From contig CAWAVB010000001.1 of NCBI GenBank assembly GCA_963785415.1, positions 1,116,001-1,180,000 of the forward strand: a DNA stretch of 64,000 bases, read 5' to 3'. The position numbers were made by a program, and so were the translations under genes. The notes under the pieces were generated by a model that made no database searches, was not told the DNA's origin, and saw nothing but the letters and a program-made list of their open reading frames with translations. This document shows positions 42,149 through 51,394 of the stretch, piece after piece. Positions within the stretch are counted from its first letter, which is position 1, and every line of letters starts with the position of its first letter. The stretch comes from Bog-793 sp963785415 (GTDB taxonomy: Bacteria > Actinomycetota > Acidimicrobiia > Acidimicrobiales > Bog-793).

Positions 42149-42864
42149 CACGCCTCCGTCCGGTCGGCACTTGGAGTGCCGGCGGGAGCGGCCCCGGACG
42201 CGACGAGGTCGCCTGGATCCGGAGCGAACGGCGGGACGACCCCGCGCAACCGCACGAGCAGGACGTGGATGGCGACGAGCAACCCGACCGCGAGCGGCAG
42301 CAGAAGGATGTGCCACATCAGCATCTGTCCGAAATTGAGGACGTTGAAGTAGGCCCCGGCTCCCGTCGCGTTGATCCCGTCCTTGGCCTGGGTTCCGATC
42401 CACTGTGAGTCGAAGTTCTGCTGCGACAGGTACCCGGTGAAGGCCGCCGCGATCGAGACGAGGAAGGCGAGGACCCCGGTGATCCAGGTGGCGCGTCGTC
42501 GGCCGCGCCAGGAGGCCATGAAGAACTTCCCCCACAGGTGGATAACCATGAAAAAGAAGAAGAACTCGACGCTCCACAGGTGCATCGAGTTGACGAAGAG
42601 GCCGACGCGCGAAAGATGCCACCACGTCGGGCCCTCGATGGCGAGCACCATGCCGGAGAGCACGACGATGGCCAGCGCGCCGAGCGTGAGCGCGCCGAAG
42701 ACGTAGATCCACGACGCGACGTAGGCGGGTTGGCGATCGGGCAGGAGCCGGCCGGGCGGCAGCGCCGAGACCGCGGCACGCCGCAACTTGGCGCTCCATT
42801 GGCGCGCGTCCTCGGGCAGGTCGGACTGGACCGCGACGTCCGACGAGTCGGGGCTTGGCGTCAT
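42148..42864 (-). CDS. Cytochrome b (N-terminal, b6-like) diheme membrane subunit
   Basis: A 238-residue b6-type protein with four TM helices. The two haem-binding His pairs are visible: MHLWSVEFFFFFMVIH gives H-x13-H in helix B and WHILLLPLAVGLLVAIH gives H-x14-H in helix D; the 14-residue spacing is that of cytochrome b6. AFTGYLSQQNFDSQW is a loop near the quinol site. In bc or b6f complexes this chain binds two haems b and oxidises or reduces quinone. There is no petC (Rieske) or cytochrome c1/f gene nearby. It overlaps both neighbours by ATGA junctions. Confidence 0.88.
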   Translation of the reverse strand: MTPSPDSSDVAVQSDLPEDARQWSAKLRRAAVSALPPGRLLPDRQPAYVASWIYVFGALTLGALAIVVLSGMVLAIEGPTWWHLSRVGLFVNSMHLWSVEFFFFFMVIHLWGKFFMASWRGRRRATWITGVLAFLVSIAAAFTGYLSQQNFDSQWIGTQAKDGINATGAGAYFNVLNFGQMLMWHILLLPLAVGLLVAIHVLLVRLRGVVPPFAPDPGDLVASGAAPAGTPSADRTEA

Positions 42865-43055
42865 CGGTCACCCCGGGTGCGCTTCGGGAACGGGACGAGG
42901 ATCGCCGCGACGAACACGACGACCATCAGCGCGATGACCACGAGATTCGCGACGGAGATCTGGATGAAGCCCCAGTGCACGTAGCGACCGGGACCATTGA
43001 GGTTGACGAGCCCCTGGGCCAACCTCCCGAGGAGTTCCCCGTGGACCGTCGTCAT
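42861..43055 (-). CDS. Small single-TM protein, first gene of the cytochrome b operon
   Basis: A 64-residue protein: short N-terminus (MTTVHGELLGRLAQGLVNLN), then a TM helix (ISVANLVVIALMVVVFVAAIL) and a basic end. ATG 43055 has GGAGG 7 nt upstream; its stop overlaps the next start (ATGA). Small one-helix subunits of this kind stabilise cytochrome complexes (compare PetL/PetG/PetN), but I cannot assign a family. Confidence 0.75.
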   Translation of the reverse strand: MTTVHGELLGRLAQGLVNLNGPGRYVHWGFIQISVANLVVIALMVVVFVAAILVPFPKRTRGDR

Positions 43056-43716
43056 CTCGCCACCTCCGCGGCGACCCTAACGAGTCTGCCTCGACTCCCC
43101 CGCGATCAGGCGTGCTTCCGTCTCCGGAGGGCCAGCGGGGTTCCGCGGGTCGTCCTCGGCCGCGGACCCCAACCGCGCCGGAGCCCGGGTCGCCGACGGT
43201 CGTCTCCGACGCGATCCGAATCTTTCGGACCGCCGGCGCGACCTCGACCCGGCCCCGTCTGTGGACAGCATTGTTGATTCTCTGGGGATCGGGTGGGGAC
43301 GACATGGGTACGTCCGAAGTTCTCTGTCAACAAGCCGTGGATCTCGCGTAACCCTCTTGACGTCTCATGGTCACGAGAGCACTATGCATCCACCAAGGTC
43401 GAGTTGCCCCATACGGACGGCAAGGACGTTCCACTCGCAAGAGGGGGGCGGACGAACCGAAAACGGGGGGCGACGGAGCCTCGGGGGTAGGCAGGAAGCA
43501 GTGCAAGGACTCCCTCCGGGGAGGCACCGGTGCTGCGGGGCCGTCGAGAGGCGGCCTGTCGGCCGGGAGCCGCAAGGCGTTCGGCAAGGCGCCTGTCGCC
43601 ACAGGCATTGGTCCCGGGGAGTACGGACGGCTTCGGCCGAATGGCTACCCGGGACCGTGCCGCGTCTGGGCCCGGGTCGTCCCGCCACTTTGGACCATCA
43701 CTAGGGTGATGCCCCA
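43056..43716. other. Long non-coding interval, 660 bp
   Basis: No credible protein gene; open frames here are Arg-rich composition artefacts. The region between about 43420 and 43690 has runs of GGGG/CCCC and several short complementary segments (for example GGCCTGTCGGCC near 43554 and GCCTGTCGCCACAGGC near 43589), so a structured RNA or upstream regulatory leader for the MFS gene is possible. It does not match the consensus of common riboswitches I can recall. Confidence 0.45.
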
Positions 43717-44961
43717 GTGGCAATCGAGGAGCGGTCGGAGCGGTATCTCCGCATACTTCTTCTCCTTCTGATCCCCGCCGCCTTCTTCAACGGTTACGAC
43801 GGGTACCTCCGCGGTCTTCTCGCCCCGCAGCTCCAGCACGCCTTCCACGTCAGCCTCGGAACGCTCGGGCTCGCGAACATCCCGATCACGGCCGGGGCGT
43901 TCGTCGCATTCTTTGCGATTCGGCTGGCCGACCGCGTCGGGCGACGGCCGCTCCTGCTCGTCGGGCTCTTCGGGTACGGGATCTTCACCGGGCTCACCGC
44001 CGCGAGCTGGAGCGTCGCGTCGTTCGTGGTGTTCCAGGCGCTGGCACAGGTCTTCTCCGGTACCGAGTTCGCGCTCGCCGCGATCGTCGTGCTCGAGGAG
44101 TTCCCGACCGCCACCCGGGGGCGGGCGCTCGGCAAGCTCCTCCTCGCCGTGCCACTCGGCACGGCGGCGACCGCCGTGCTGCTCGGGGCGGGGCTCCTCC
44201 ACACGCCGCTCGGTTGGCGGTCCTTCTACCTCGTCGGCGTCGTGCCGGCGCTCGCCATCGGCGTCGCGCGCCGGTACGTGCGCGAGACGGTGGCGTTCAC
44301 CGAGGCAAGAGGCAGCCGTCCGAAGAAGGAGCCGATGAGCGCCGCCCTCGTCAAGCCGTGGCGGCGGCGCGTGCTCGCGCTCGGCGCCGTCAACCTCCTC
44401 GAAAAGATCCCCGTCACCGCCGGCGCGGGCTGGTGGGTCTACTACGCGGAGCACGTTCATCACTTCTCGACCGGGCTCGTCTCGGTCGACCTCGGGACGG
44501 CCGTCGTGCTCGGGACGGCCGGCTACTACGTCTGCGGTCGCCTCATCGACCGGTTTAGCCGCAAGCCGGTCGCGACCGTCTACTTCGCCGCGGCGTGCGC
44601 GAGCGGGTTCGCGCTCTTCCACTCGAGCTCCGAGGCGGCGAGCATCGTTCTGCTCATCGTCGCGATCTTCTTCGGGCTGGGCGTCGGGCCGGCGCTGTCG
44701 GCGATGTCCGCCGAGTGCTTCCCGACGCGCATCCGGGCCCAGGCGTCGGCGATCGTCGGCAGCGGATTCGCCAACACCGGACAGGCGGCAGGCGTCGCGA
44801 TCGTCGGGGTCCTCGGCGAGCGCGGGGGGCTGATCGGCAGCATCGGCGGCGCCGTGAGCGTCCTCTCGGTCCTGCTGCTCGTCGCGCTCCCGGTGCTCTG
44901 GCGCTTCGTCCCGGAGACCAAGGGCACGAAACTCGACGCTGTCCCTGACCCGACCGGGTAG
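43717..44961 (+). CDS. Major facilitator superfamily transporter
   Basis: A 414-residue MFS protein with 12 predicted helices. The loop 2-3 signature RLADRVGRRPLLLVG is typical of the metabolite/H+ symporter and sugar-transporter groups, with ERYVRE-type cytoplasmic loop following TM6 (GVARRYVRETVAF). The start GYDGYLRGLLAPQLQHAF resembles the sugar/acid symporter subfamily (NanT/MhbT-like). The substrate is unknown. GTG 43717. Confidence 0.87.
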   Translation: MAIEERSERYLRILLLLLIPAAFFNGYDGYLRGLLAPQLQHAFHVSLGTLGLANIPITAGAFVAFFAIRLADRVGRRPLLLVGLFGYGIFTGLTAASWSVASFVVFQALAQVFSGTEFALAAIVVLEEFPTATRGRALGKLLLAVPLGTAATAVLLGAGLLHTPLGWRSFYLVGVVPALAIGVARRYVRETVAFTEARGSRPKKEPMSAALVKPWRRRVLALGAVNLLEKIPVTAGAGWWVYYAEHVHHFSTGLVSVDLGTAVVLGTAGYYVCGRLIDRFSRKPVATVYFAAACASGFALFHSSSEAASIVLLIVAIFFGLGVGPALSAMSAECFPTRIRAQASAIVGSGFANTGQAAGVAIVGVLGERGGLIGSIGGAVSVLSVLLLVALPVLWRFVPETKGTKLDAVPDPTG

Positions 44962-45014
44962 TCCGACCGGCAGCACAGAGCGTCGTCCGGGCTCCACCGC
45001 GAGGCCTTCCGGGC

Positions 45015-45049
45015 ACAGGTCGCCGCCGACCTCTCGCCGGCGGCGACCT
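45015..45049. terminator. Strong hairpin between the MFS and Lgt-like genes
   Basis: CAGGTCGCCGCCG (45015-45027) and CGGCGGCGACCTG (45037-45049) form a perfect 13-bp stem around a 9-nt loop, 54 bp after the MFS stop. There is no U-tract, as is common for hairpin terminators in high-GC actinobacteria. It could alternatively be a protein-binding palindrome in the downstream promoter. Confidence 0.5.
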
Positions 45050-45074
45050 GGCCCGCGGTGGTCGCGGCGGTACT

Positions 45075-45947
45075 GTGCGCAGACAGATCCGGGGCCGACG
45101 CCCCGCTCCCGCCGATCGGAGGCGCACGCTGAAGCCGATCCCGGTCGTCTTCCACATCGGTCCGCTGCAGGTCCACACGTACGGCATTGGGCTCGCGATC
45201 ACGTTCTGGTTCGGCTACCGGTACCTCGCGAAGCGCCTCCGCGACCACGGTTACCCGGACGGATGGCTCGGCATCACGTTTCTCTGGGTGATCGCCGCGG
45301 CGATCGTCGGGGCACGGGCGGCACACGTCGTCGCCAATTTCGGTTTCTACTCGCGTGACCCGGTCGAGATCCTCGCGATCTGGCACGGCGGGCTCTCCTC
45401 GTTCGGAGGTCTGCTCCTCGGTTTGCCGGTGGGGTTCGTCTCGGCCCACCGCCGCTGCCCGCAGCTCCGCTCCGGCGTCGCCGCCGATCTCGTCGCGCCG
45501 GTCCTCGCCTGCGCGTGGGCGGTCGGACGCCTGCTCGGACCGCAGTTCGAAGTCGCCGGCGGCGGGAAACCGACGACGGCCTGGTTCGGCATGTACTACG
45601 CCGGCGAGGTCGGCAAACGGCTTCCCGCGCCGATCTTCCAGGCCCTCGAGTGCTTCGCGGTCTTCTTCGTCGCACTGTGGGTCGAGCGGGTCGTCGCGCG
45701 TCGGGGCGGTCCCGTCGGGGCGGTGACGGCGGTCGCCGTCGGGCTCTGGGGACTCAGTCGGTTCGTCGACGAGTACTTCTGGCTGACCCACGACAACGGC
45801 ACCGATGCCGTCGAGATCGCCTCGCTCGCGCTGTTCGCCGTCGGCGGCGCGATGCTGCTCGCGCTGGTCGCGCGCAGTCGCCGGATTCGCCCGGACCAGA
45901 ATGTCAGCACCACCGACGAACCAGTGCGATCGGAGACCGCGACATGA
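45075..45947 (+). CDS. Lgt-like membrane protein, divergent active site
   Basis: About 290 residues from GTG 45075 (CTG 45129 would give the canonical family start PIPVVFHIGPLQVHTYGIGLAI). It is clearly homologous to prolipoprotein diacylglyceryl transferase: FHIGPLQVHTYG, EILAIWHGGLSSFGGLLLGLP, SRFVDEYF and seven TM helices. Key residues deviate: the His in the GGMSFHGG motif is Phe here (GGLSSFGG), and the GRxGNFxNGE block is GRLLGPQFEVAGG, lacking the essential Asn and Glu. It may not transfer diacylglycerol. Its stop overlaps the next gene's start (ATGA). Confidence 0.8.
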   Translation: MRRQIRGRRPAPADRRRTLKPIPVVFHIGPLQVHTYGIGLAITFWFGYRYLAKRLRDHGYPDGWLGITFLWVIAAAIVGARAAHVVANFGFYSRDPVEILAIWHGGLSSFGGLLLGLPVGFVSAHRRCPQLRSGVAADLVAPVLACAWAVGRLLGPQFEVAGGGKPTTAWFGMYYAGEVGKRLPAPIFQALECFAVFFVALWVERVVARRGGPVGAVTAVAVGLWGLSRFVDEYFWLTHDNGTDAVEIASLALFAVGGAMLLALVARSRRIRPDQNVSTTDEPVRSETAT

Positions 45948-46666
45948 CGATCCACCGCGGACGGCAGGTCGCTTCACCACGAGCCGGAAGGCCGCCCACC
46001 CGGAGGCGGCTGCTCGTCGTCGCGATCGCCCTCGGTCTCATCCTCACGGCGGCGGGGCCCGCCGCGGCAGCAGGCTCGGGATCGAGCCCGGCGCTACCCC
46101 CGTTCAAGGCAACGGTGTACGCGGTGACGACCGCGACCGTTCGCTACTCCTGGCGGCCCGGTTGCCCGGTCGCACCGAGTCAGCTCAGGCTCATCCGGCT
46201 CCGCTACTACGGCTTCGACCACGAGAGCCACGTCGGGCGGATCATCGTGAACGCCTCCGTCGTGGATGCTGTCATCAAGGTCTTCGGACTGCTCTACGCG
46301 GCACGATTCCCCATCCGTCGGATGGTACCGGTGGACGCCTACCACGGTCAGGACCCGGCCTCCATGGCGGCGGACAACACGTCGGGGTTCAACTGCCGGA
46401 GGGCCGTGGCGCCAGGCCCGCCGCAGTGGTCGGTGCACGCCTACGGCGAGGCCATCGACGTGAACCCCGTCGAGAACCCCTACATCGACGCGGGAGTGGT
46501 GATGCCGGCGGCCGGGGCGACATTCGTCGACCGCGCCGACGTGCGTCCGGGCATGGCCGTCCCGGGAGGGACGCTCGTCGAGGCCTTCGCCTCGGTCGGC
46601 TGGTACTGGGGCGGACGCTGGATGGGCTCCCCCGACTACCAGCACTTCTCGTCGACCGGTGGCTGA
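45944..46666 (+). CDS. Exported M15-type D,D-/L,D-peptidase
   Basis: A 240-residue protein with a signal/anchor segment (LLVVAIALGLILTAAGPAAAA). The M15_4 (VanY-like) domain shows Arg in NTSGFNCRR, zinc ligands in SVHAYGEAIDVNP and the last His in SPDYQHFSS. Such enzymes cleave peptidoglycan stem peptides. It is translationally coupled to the Lgt-like gene and precedes an L,D-transpeptidase gene, marking a cell-wall cluster. Confidence 0.85.
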   Translation: MTIHRGRQVASPRAGRPPTRRRLLVVAIALGLILTAAGPAAAAGSGSSPALPPFKATVYAVTTATVRYSWRPGCPVAPSQLRLIRLRYYGFDHESHVGRIIVNASVVDAVIKVFGLLYAARFPIRRMVPVDAYHGQDPASMAADNTSGFNCRRAVAPGPPQWSVHAYGEAIDVNPVENPYIDAGVVMPAAGATFVDRADVRPGMAVPGGTLVEAFASVGWYWGGRWMGSPDYQHFSSTGG

Positions 46667-46693
46667 CGCGACCGGCGCCACAGCGCCAGTGCG

Positions 46694-47455
46694 ATGACCA
46701 GTGCGATGAGACCGATGACGGTCACGGCCCGCCTGGCGACAGGTCTTGCGCTGACCGCGCTGGCGCCGGTGCTCGCGGTCCTCGGTCCGGCCCCGGGCCC
46801 CGCGGTCGCCGCCCCGGCGACCGTGTCGTGCGGCGCGAACCTCGGTGACAGCCTGCATTCGACCGGCGACGCCTCCCAGCTCGTCGTCGTCGAGGCGCCC
46901 GCTGACTCGTCGACGACGGCAACGGTGACGCTCTGGCACCGGGCCAACGGCTGCTTCACCCAGGTCGGCGGACCTTGGCCGGCGCGTCTCGGCTGGCACG
47001 GGCTCTCGAGCCACCACGTGGAGGGGGACGGCACGACCCCGATCGGAGCGTTCGGGATCGGGCCCGAGATGTACGGGGTGGCGCCCGATCCCGGGCTCGC
47101 CTACCTCTATCATCAGCTGGTCTGCGGCGACTGGTGGGACGAGGACCCGACGACGCCGAGCTACAACCTCTTCGTCCACGTCCCCTGCGGCACACGCCTG
47201 CCTTTCGGCGGTGGCAGCGAGGCGCTCTGGACCGAGACGACCGCGTACCGCTACTTCGCCGTGATCGAGTACAACACCACGCCGATCGTGCCTGGCAGGG
47301 GATCGGCGATCTTCCTCCACGTCTCGACGGGAGGGACGACGGACGGTTGCGTCAGCCTGGACGACCCTGAGCTCGTCCACACGCTGCGGTGGCTCCGCCC
47401 GGCCGAACGCCCCCTCATCGTGATCGGCACGAAGACCACGCTTCGCAACCTGTAG
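46694..47455 (+). CDS. Secreted L,D-transpeptidase (YkuD-like)
   Basis: A 253-residue exported protein; the signal peptide ends near APGPAVAAPA. The YkuD-type catalytic signature is HVSTGGTTDGCVSLDDPE, with the conserved His and the Cys nucleophile in DGCVSL (the canonical SxGC Ser is Asp here). A preceding HVEGDGTTPIGAFGIG is the substrate-loop region. It would cross-link peptidoglycan (3-3 links) or anchor proteins. The start is ATG 46694; 46709 is an alternative. Confidence 0.82.
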   Translation: MTSAMRPMTVTARLATGLALTALAPVLAVLGPAPGPAVAAPATVSCGANLGDSLHSTGDASQLVVVEAPADSSTTATVTLWHRANGCFTQVGGPWPARLGWHGLSSHHVEGDGTTPIGAFGIGPEMYGVAPDPGLAYLYHQLVCGDWWDEDPTTPSYNLFVHVPCGTRLPFGGGSEALWTETTAYRYFAVIEYNTTPIVPGRGSAIFLHVSTGGTTDGCVSLDDPELVHTLRWLRPAERPLIVIGTKTTLRNL

Positions 47456-47541
47456 CGAACGACCCCCGGCGGGGCGCGCTCCATCGCGCGGACCCGGCGG
47501 CCACACTGGTGCCCGCTACGTCATTGGGGGGGACGACGGAC

Positions 47542-49264
47542 GTGTTGGCCTTGCTGGCGATCGGGATCGTCGCCGGTCTCATCACCGGGATCTCGCCGTG
47601 CATCCTGCCGATCCTTCCGGTCGTGCTCGTCGCCGGGGCGACCCCGGCGACGCCGGAAGCCGGGCACCGGCGCGGCAGGAGGCCCATCGCCGTCGTCGCC
47701 GGTTTGGTGCTCAGCTTCGCGACGTTCACCCTTGCCGGATCGGCGCTGCTCAGCGCGCTCCATCTGCCACAGGACCTGCTGCGCGACGCGGGACTCGCCA
47801 TCCTCTATCTCGTCGGCCTCGGTCTGGTCGTGCCGCCGCTCGGCGCCCTCATCGAGCGCCCGTTCACCCACCTTCGGGCGCGACCGCCCCGTGGCACGAC
47901 GAGCGGCTTCGTCCTCGGCATCGGGCTCGGGCCGCTGTTCGTCCCCTGTGCCGGCCCCGTCCTCGCCGCGATCACCGCCGTGGCGGCGACCCGCCATTTC
48001 GGGCCGGGCGCGATCGCCCTCACCTTGGCCTTCTCGGTCGGTGCCGCGGTGCCCCTGCTCGTCGTGGCGGTCGCCGGCGACCAGCTCGTCGGGCGGGTGC
48101 GCGCGCTGCGCCGACGCGCCGGCGTCGTCCGACTGGCCGGAGGCGTCGTCCTCATCGCGATGTGCGTCGTCCTCCAGACCAACCTCACCGCGGGACTGCA
48201 ACGGCTCGTTCCCGGGTACACGAACACGCTCCAGAACGAGGTAGAAGGAACGACGTTCGCCCGGAACCAGCTCGCCGCCGTCCGAGGTGTGCCCGCGGCA
48301 AGCCTCGGCGACTGCGCGGCGAACGCGCCAATGCTCGCGGACTGCGGGGCAGCTCCGGCCTTTTCTGGGATCACCGCATGGCTGAACACCCCGCACGACG
48401 CGCCACTCTCGCTCACCGGCCTGCGCGGGAAGGTCGTGCTCGTCGACTTCTGGACTTACTCGTGCATCAACTGCCAGCGCGAGCTGCCGCACGTCGAGGC
48501 GTGGTACCAGCGCTACCGCCGCGACGGGTTGGTCGTCGTCGGCGTGCACACGCCCGAGTTCGCGTTCGAGCACGTCGTTTCCAACGTCGCCGCCGCGGCA
48601 CAACAGCTCCACGTCGACTTCCCGATCGCGATCGACGACGACTACGCGAACGTGGGACGCCTACCGGAACGACTACTGGCCCGCCGAGTACCTCATCAAC
48701 GCCGCCGGCGAGCTGCAGTACTTCGCGATCGGCGAGGGCGACTACACCCACACCGAGTCGCTCATCAGGAAGCTCCTCCACGAGGCCGACCCCGCGGTGA
48801 AGCTCCCGCCGCCGACCGACGTGCCCGACCGCACGCCGGCCGAGACCCCGAACACGCCGATCACGCCCGAGACCTACCTCGGATACGACTACTACGGAAG
48901 CAGCCCGCAGGACGTCATCGACGGCGAGACCCCCGCCCTCGGCGTCGCGACGACGTACGCGTTCCCGTCCTATGAGTACTCGTACGGCTTCGAGCTCTCG
49001 GGAGTCTGGACGATCGGTCACGAGGAGATGACCGCCGGACGCGGCGCCGAGATCCGCTTCGTTTTCGAGGGCCATGACGCGTACCTCGTGACCGCCGGAC
49101 GCGGCTCGCTCAGCGTGCAGGTGAACGGCACCGTCACAAAGACAATCAAGGTGGACGGGATCCCCCGCCTCTACACGCTCGTGTCTGGCCGTTCCTACAA
49201 GCGAGAAACGCTCGTCGTCTCGGCGAGCCCGGGGATCCGAGCCTACGACATCACGTTCGGCTGA
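47542..49264 (+). pseudogene. dipZ: DipZ-like CcdA-thioredoxin fusion with a single-base frameshift
   Basis: A membrane CcdA domain (ISPCILPILPVVL and LFVPCAGPVLAAI hold its two redox cysteines) is fused to a TlpA-like thioredoxin domain with WTYSCINCQREL, then a C-terminal beta-sandwich ending IRAYDITFG, as in mycobacterial DipZ. After IAIDDDYAN the frame breaks: one extra base at 48651-48652 separates it from WDAYRNDYWPAEYLINAAG, which continues to 49264. Repaired, the protein has about 573 residues. It would carry electrons across the membrane to extracytoplasmic disulfides. GTG 47542 has GGGGGGA 9 nt upstream. Real mutation or sequencing error cannot be told apart here. Confidence 0.8.
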
Positions 49265-49482
49265 ACCGCACCGCGGACTGCGAGAAACCCCGGTACGACG
49301 GTCGCAACCCCCTCGTGCCACCGGGTCGCGCCGCGGGCAGACCCGCACCTGACGCCTACGCCGGCGGGATCTCCCGGCCGCTGTGAACTCGTGCAACGCA
49401 GCAGGAGCCTCGTTTGCCAGGCCGCACGGCGGTAGCCTGTCGGCATGCTGGTTTGTAGCACCGGCGGGATCGAACGGCTCAC

Positions 49483-51381
49483 ATGAAGATCCGACGTACC
49501 AACCGCGCGCGCACTCGACCGCCGTCCGACCAAGACGCGACGGCGCCTGTTAATCCGCCCCAGCAGGCAGAGGACCCCAGGGCGATGCCCTGGAGCGATC
49601 TCACGCAGTCATACGCGACGTTCGGATTCGACGGCAACGGCAACCCACAAGGAAACGGGCTCGGGGAGATCGTCCACCTCGGCGTGCACGACGTCGCAGA
49701 CAAGACGACGCTGAGGCTCGGGGACCTCCTCATCGGCCGGGGTCTCGTCACCGAGATGCAGGTCAATGAAGCGCTCATGAAGCAACGTGTGAGCGGCGGC
49801 CGCCTCGGGCAGATCCTCGTCGACATGGGTGTCCTCGGAGAACGCGGCCTCGTTGACGCGCTCGCCTGGAAGTTCGACATGCCCGAGTGCGACCTGCGTA
49901 CGCAGATCCCCCAGAAGGACGCGCTCGAGCTCGTCCCGGAGGAAACGGCCCGCGCGCAGCTCGCGCTGCCGGTCTCGCTGAGCGGCGACATCATCTTCGT
50001 AGCCGTCGCCGAGCCGAGCTCGGAACTCCAGGAACTTCTCGAGGCGATTACCCGAAAAGAAGTGCACCTGATGATCGTGCCGCTGAGCGACGTCCGCCAG
50101 GCGATCGACTCGAACTACGGCGCGCTCGGTGGGGTTACCGGCCTCGTCCAGGTGTTTGAGACGATCGAGGGAGGCCGGCGAGCCCGACCGGAACCTCCGA
50201 AGGCCGAGGTCGTCGCCGACGACGCCCCCGTCGTGCAAGTGGTCAACCGCATCCTCACCCAGGCGTTGCGTGACCGGGCGTCCGACGTCCACATCGAGCC
50301 GCAGCAGAGCGCGGTGCGCGTCCGCTACCGCATCGACGGCGTGATGAAAGAGATGCTCGTGCTCCCGGTGGCGATGGGCATCGGCCTCGTGAACCGCATC
50401 AAGATCATGGCGGAGATGAACATCGTCGAACGCCGCCGGCCCCAGGACGGCCAGTTCACGGCGTCGGTCGACGACAAGTCGATTGACGTGCGCGTATCGA
50501 CGCTCGCCACGATCTGGGGCGAGAAGTGCGTCATGCGAATCCTCGACAAGACACGCTCGGTGTTGCGCCTGGAGCACCTCGGGATGCCGGCGTCCGTCAG
50601 CGAGACGTTCTCGGGAATCATCCGTGCCCCGTTCGGCATGGTGGTGTGTGCCGGACCGACGGGCAGCGGCAAGACGACGACGCTCTACGCGGCGCTGAAT
50701 GAGCTGAACGATCCGACGCGCAACATCATGACGATCGAGGACCCCGTCGAGTACGTCTTCTCGTCGATGAACCAGATCCAGACGAACGAGCAGGCGGGTC
50801 TGACCTTCGCGACCGGGCTGAAGTCGATCCTGCGCCAGGACCCGGACGTCATCCTCGTCGGCGAGGTCCGGGACGTCGAGACTGCGCGCATCGCCGTGCA
50901 GTCGGCGATGACCGGGCACCTCGTTCTCTCGTCGTTGCACGCGACGGACACAGTGACCGCGCTGCTCCGCTTCTACGACATGGGGATCGAACCCTTCCTC
51001 ATCGCGGCCTCCGTCATCGCCGTCGTGAGCCAGCGACTCGTGCGACGTATCTGCCCGGCGTGCAAGACGCGGTACACGCCGTCTCCGGAAGAGCGCCTCT
51101 ATTACGAGGAGACGAACGGGCCCGAAAAGAACGTGTTCTATCGCGGCGAGGGATGCAACTTCTGCGCCCAGACCGGGTATCAGGATCGCATCGGTGTCTA
51201 CGAGCTCTTGGAGATCACATCGGGGATCAAACGCCTCATCATCGAAGCGGGCACACACGAGGAGTTACGCGTCGCCGCGGAGGAGCAGGGGATGCGCACC
51301 TTGCGCCAGGAGGCCATCGACCTCGTCGCGCAGGATGTCACGACCGTGTCTGAAGTCGTCCGCAGCATCTACACCCTGTAA
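49483..51381 (+). CDS. pilB: Type IV pilus extension ATPase PilB/GspE
   Basis: A 632-residue secretion ATPase. An MshEN domain (about residues 65-195: LRLGDLLIGRGLVTEMQVNEAL) precedes the ATPase core: Walker A GPTGSGKTTTLYA, Asp-box MTIEDPVEYVF, Walker B ILVGEVRDVETA and His-box SSLHATDT. The zinc-binding tetracysteine module CPAC...CNFC (residues about 525-565) is the PilB/GspE hallmark. It powers pilus polymerisation from the cytoplasm. A disordered charged N-terminus (RTNRARTRPPSDQDAT) is an extension. pilC follows after 13 bp. Confidence 0.95.
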   Translation: MKIRRTNRARTRPPSDQDATAPVNPPQQAEDPRAMPWSDLTQSYATFGFDGNGNPQGNGLGEIVHLGVHDVADKTTLRLGDLLIGRGLVTEMQVNEALMKQRVSGGRLGQILVDMGVLGERGLVDALAWKFDMPECDLRTQIPQKDALELVPEETARAQLALPVSLSGDIIFVAVAEPSSELQELLEAITRKEVHLMIVPLSDVRQAIDSNYGALGGVTGLVQVFETIEGGRRARPEPPKAEVVADDAPVVQVVNRILTQALRDRASDVHIEPQQSAVRVRYRIDGVMKEMLVLPVAMGIGLVNRIKIMAEMNIVERRRPQDGQFTASVDDKSIDVRVSTLATIWGEKCVMRILDKTRSVLRLEHLGMPASVSETFSGIIRAPFGMVVCAGPTGSGKTTTLYAALNELNDPTRNIMTIEDPVEYVFSSMNQIQTNEQAGLTFATGLKSILRQDPDVILVGEVRDVETARIAVQSAMTGHLVLSSLHATDTVTALLRFYDMGIEPFLIAASVIAVVSQRLVRRICPACKTRYTPSPEERLYYEETNGPEKNVFYRGEGCNFCAQTGYQDRIGVYELLEITSGIKRLIIEAGTHEELRVAAEEQGMRTLRQEAIDLVAQDVTTVSEVVRSIYTL

Positions 51382-51394
51382 CGGGGGGACGCGC

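Noticed and set aside
40310..42352. Long plus-strand frame of 680 codons opposite the cytochrome b operon
   Set aside because: It is Arg/Gly/His-rich shadow coding typical of high-GC antisense strands, with no domain or ribosome site. Similar long shadows at 33537-35075, 43645-44997, 44580-45980, 46094-47506, 49609-51258 and 55256-56590 were dropped for the same reason.
43261..43704. 147-codon plus-strand frame before the MFS gene
   Set aside because: Composition is dominated by Arg, Gly and Pro, with no start signal and no fold-like pattern.
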